Source: Chitinophagaceae bacterium UBA2793 (GTDB lineage Bacteria; Bacteroidota; Bacteroidia; Chitinophagales; Chitinophagaceae). From it: a stretch of 8,555 bases of DNA. A model generated the notes under the pieces. It was not told the origin of the DNA. It did not search any database and was given only the letters and a program-made list of their open reading frames with translations. Both the position numbers and the translations under genes were made by a program. The stretch lies in assembly GCA_002352045.1 (NCBI GenBank), contig DEHT01000108.1:49985-58539 (forward strand). The letters are read 5' to 3'. Every line of letters begins with the position of its first letter. The first letter of the stretch is position 1. Shown one piece after another: positions 7,025 through 8,555 of the stretch.

Positions 7025-8145
7025 CTTCTCGCCCAAGCTCTAAACATCAATAACAATTGCAAGGGCAGTAATGCAGTATTCAATTGTTGGGGTAAAAAAT
7101 ACCATGCCATCAATAATAACAATGCGGCCAGAGCCGTAAACAAAAAATACTTTTTTATGAATTGTTTTTTTGAAAGAATAAAAAACGAAGCAAACAAATG
7201 TGTGGGTAATGCCCACAATAAATTATAGTTATCCTTGGTCATGCTATGGTCGGTTGCCGTCCACATAAAAATTAAAATAAAACCGAGCAGCCCTGTTAAA
7301 AAGAACAGTAATCCATCGAGGCCAGCCAATAGCAATGGAAATTTTTTACTAAAATGTAAAAATGCAAAAAGTATAAACAACAAAGTGAATATTACAAAAG
7401 GTGTAAAAAAATTAGTTGGTTTTGTGGTAGCATCCAATGAATATAATTTTTTAGAACTGCTCACCAACCGGCCATTGCGGTTACTGTCAATAGCCATCAT
7501 TAAATTATCGGGGAGAAACTGTTGTTCGGCAGCAGTCATCATTCTGTCGGTTCTTGCTCCCAGCAAAATATCAATGCCGAATTTACTCCATTGTTGCCCG
7601 CCTTTGTTGAGGTATTCATGTATAGCTTGCCTAAAGCGCATATTGGCTGGCTTCACAGCAGGAAGTAGGGGTGTAGGAGTTTTGAATTTATTTATTATGT
7701 CTCTTAATCGGGTGGTGCAGTTATCAAAAAAGAAATCGTATTTGTAATACCTGTTTTCTTCTTTAAGATTGTTTATTAAAAATTGTTGGATATTTTTTTC
7801 TTCTTCGGCAGATAATTGAAGCACCTGCTCTGTAATTTCTCTTCTGGTGTATTGGTACAAATTTTTAAAATCTTCAAAATATTCTAAGCTAACATAGTAC
7901 AATAATTTACCCCTTGTAAAATTGAGGTAAAAGCTGGGGTCGTCAAAATTGAATGTACCGTAATTATATACATGATCTGTAACACTGTTGCTGTCTATAA
8001 CTCTTAAAGCACTATGCCCAAAAAGCGAATACAATTCGTCGCCGGGTGTGCAGGTGAGTAAAGAAATGCGGATGCGGGAGCTGTCCTGCGCCGATGCTGA
8101 AAAAAGTAAAAAATAAAAAGTAAAAAGTAAAAAGCGAAACTTCAT
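7015..8145 (-). CDS. lnb: Lnb/DUF4105 family membrane protein, probable lipoprotein N-acyltransferase
   Basis: This 376-residue envelope protein has a signal peptide at 1-19 (core FLLFTFYFLLF, end SASA). A periplasmic Lnb N-terminal (DUF4105) domain follows at about 24-230. It carries the family hallmarks LLTCTPGDELYSLFGHSALRV-like (Cys32, His44), NYGTFNF at 61-67, a TRGKL segment near 77-81 and FFDNCTTR at 139-146 (Cys143). Five hydrophobic segments at about 247-266, 270-294, 306-324, 333-350 and 354-370 match the five-helix tail of Bacteroides Lnb. That enzyme N-acylates the N-terminal Cys of diacyl lipoproteins in Bacteroidota, which lack classical Lnt. His44 and Cys143 are the likely catalytic pair by analogy with NlpC/P60-like and LRAT-like folds; this is inference. 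DUF4105 paralogues with other roles may exist, so the symbol is moderately sure. The gene is 74 bp downstream of guaB. Its signal-peptide codons are made of a heptamer repeat. Confidence 0.85.
   Translation of the reverse strand: MKFRFLLFTFYFLLFSASAQDSSRIRISLLTCTPGDELYSLFGHSALRVIDSNSVTDHVYNYGTFNFDDPSFYLNFTRGKLLYYVSLEYFEDFKNLYQYTRREITEQVLQLSAEEEKNIQQFLINNLKEENRYYKYDFFFDNCTTRLRDIINKFKTPTPLLPAVKPANMRFRQAIHEYLNKGGQQWSKFGIDILLGARTDRMMTAAEQQFLPDNLMMAIDSNRNGRLVSSSKKLYSLDATTKPTNFFTPFVIFTLLFILFAFLHFSKKFPLLLAGLDGLLFFLTGLLGFILIFMWTATDHSMTKDNYNLLWALPTHLFASFFILSKKQFIKKYFLFTALAALLLLMAWYFLPQQLNTALLPLQLLLMFRAWARSNV
8101..8135. repeat. AAAAAGT heptamer tandem repeat inside the signal-peptide codons
   Basis: Five exact-register 7-bp units are AAAAAGT, AAAAAAT, AAAAAGT, AAAAAGT and AAAAAGC. 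On the minus strand they read as TTTTTAC-type units and encode residues 4-15 of the Lnb-like protein, the whole hydrophobic core of its signal peptide. Because 7 is not a multiple of 3, gain or loss of one unit would shift the reading frame. Confidence 0.85.
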
Positions 8146-8199
8146 AAGATTTGAAAATGTGATAATGAATCATCTTTAAAGTTGAAATGCCACAAAGTA

Positions 8200-8221
8200 C
8201 CAAATTTCCAAATTCAAAATT
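8200..8221. repeat. short CCAAATT direct repeats at the guaB stop
   Basis: CCAAATT (8200-8206), one T, CCAAATT (8208-8214) and CAAAATT (8215-8221) are near-tandem copies of about 7 bp that end in the guaB stop codon (8220-8222). They are too short and AT-rich to be sure of significance alone. They resemble the other 7-bp-period repeats at gene borders in this window. No clear terminator or promoter was found in the 74-bp gap. Confidence 0.45.
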
Positions 8222-8555
8222 AACGACTATAGTTTGGTGCTTCCTTGGTTATGGCAATATCATGAGCATGGCTTTCTTTCATGCCTGCATTGCTAATACG
8301 AATGAACTGCGACTGCTGTAATGCTTTAATATCGGCGGCGCCGCAGTAGCCCATGCCTGCTTTTAGCCCGCCTGTAAACTGGTGTACTACTTCTCTTAAA
8401 TTTCCTTTGTAGGGTACACGTCCTTCTATGCCTTCGGGTACAAACTTTTTTACATCGTCTTCTACATCTTGAAAATAGCGGTCGCTGCTGCCCTGGGCCA
8501 TAGCGCCTAATGAGCCCATACCACGGTATTGTTTGAATTTTCTGCCTTCGTAAAT
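8220..8555 (-). CDS. guaB: IMP dehydrogenase, C-terminal part (5' end outside window)
   Basis: IMP dehydrogenase oxidises IMP to XMP with NAD+, the committed step of guanine nucleotide synthesis in the cytoplasm. Only the last 111 codons are present, about a fifth to a quarter of a usual 490-residue protein. The reading frame is open to the window edge, so this is truncation by the window and not a broken gene. Visible hallmarks are EGRKFKQYRGMGSLGAM at the active-site border and the mobile flap with GSSDRYFQ, whose Arg-Tyr pair activates water for hydrolysis of the enzyme-XMP adduct. Then come PEGIEGRVPYKG, a GGLKAGMGYCGA segment, ESHAHDI and the C-terminal TKEAPNYSR, which is nearly the standard bacterial ending. 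The catalytic Cys loop and CBS domains lie beyond the window. It is the first gene in the order of transcription. Confidence 0.97.
   Translation of the reverse strand: MYEGRKFKQYRGMGSLGAMAQGSSDRYFQDVEDDVKKFVPEGIEGRVPYKGNLREVVHQFTGGLKAGMGYCGAADIKALQQSQFIRISNAGMKESHAHDIAITKEAPNYSR

Noticed and set aside
7235..7747. 170-codon open frame on the plus strand
   Set aside because: It lies wholly antisense to the well-supported Lnb-like gene, and its translation shows no recognisable domain.
8012..8203. 63-codon minus-strand frame with a hydrophobic stretch and its own ATG
   Set aside because: It overlaps the start of the Lnb-like gene in another frame. Its hydrophobic run comes from the heptamer repeat, and what follows is unlike any secreted domain.
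8188..8221. Possible Bacteroidota promoter (TACTTTG with upstream TTTG on the minus strand)
   Set aside because: Spacing within the -7 element (TAnnTTTG) is off by one and the gap to the -33 element is too short; such AT-rich matches are common by chance. No promoter in the window fits the consensus well.

Overview
All five genes in this window lie on the minus strand, with gaps of only about 50 to 125 bp and no gene-free stretch above 300 bp. The organism is almost certainly a member of the Bacteroidota, probably a Chitinophagaceae-like or Sphingobacteriales-like genome. The evidence is two large secreted proteins ending in the gliding-motility-associated (type B) sorting domain of the type IX secretion system (T9SS), a DUF4105/Lnb-type membrane protein, AT-rich DNA, and start codons without Shine-Dalgarno sequences.

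In order of transcription (right to left): (1) 8555-8220, the C-terminal 111 codons of IMP dehydrogenase (guaB), cut by the window edge; (2) 8145-7015, a 376-residue protein with a signal peptide, a periplasmic Lnb/DUF4105 domain and five C-terminal membrane helices, probably a lipoprotein N-acyltransferase; (3) 6946-6140, an alpha/beta hydrolase with an intact Ser-Asp-His triad; (4) 6086-3483, an 867-residue secreted PKD/Ig-like repeat protein; (5) 3358-35, a 1107-residue paralogue of gene 4. The first three are housekeeping or envelope genes. The last two form a tandem paralogue pair of T9SS cell-surface or secreted proteins.

The two paralogues share a signal peptide, an N-terminal domain of about 280 residues with a conserved CCRI motif, two PKD domains, a run of about 78-residue Ig-like modules and a type B C-terminal domain. 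They differ mainly by three whole modules: seven in the downstream gene, four in the upstream gene. Each gene has a hairpin close in front of its start codon; these may be terminators of the preceding gene or leader elements.

A second theme is simple-sequence repeats with a 7-bp period at gene borders: just after the guaB stop, inside the signal-peptide codons of the Lnb-like gene, and across the stop codon of that gene. A 15-bp tandem repeat lies at the left window edge just beyond the last gene. I see no mobile element, CRISPR array, tRNA, rRNA or phage gene, and no clear undescribed multi-gene system. The most unusual content is the modular paralogue pair and the heptamer repeats.
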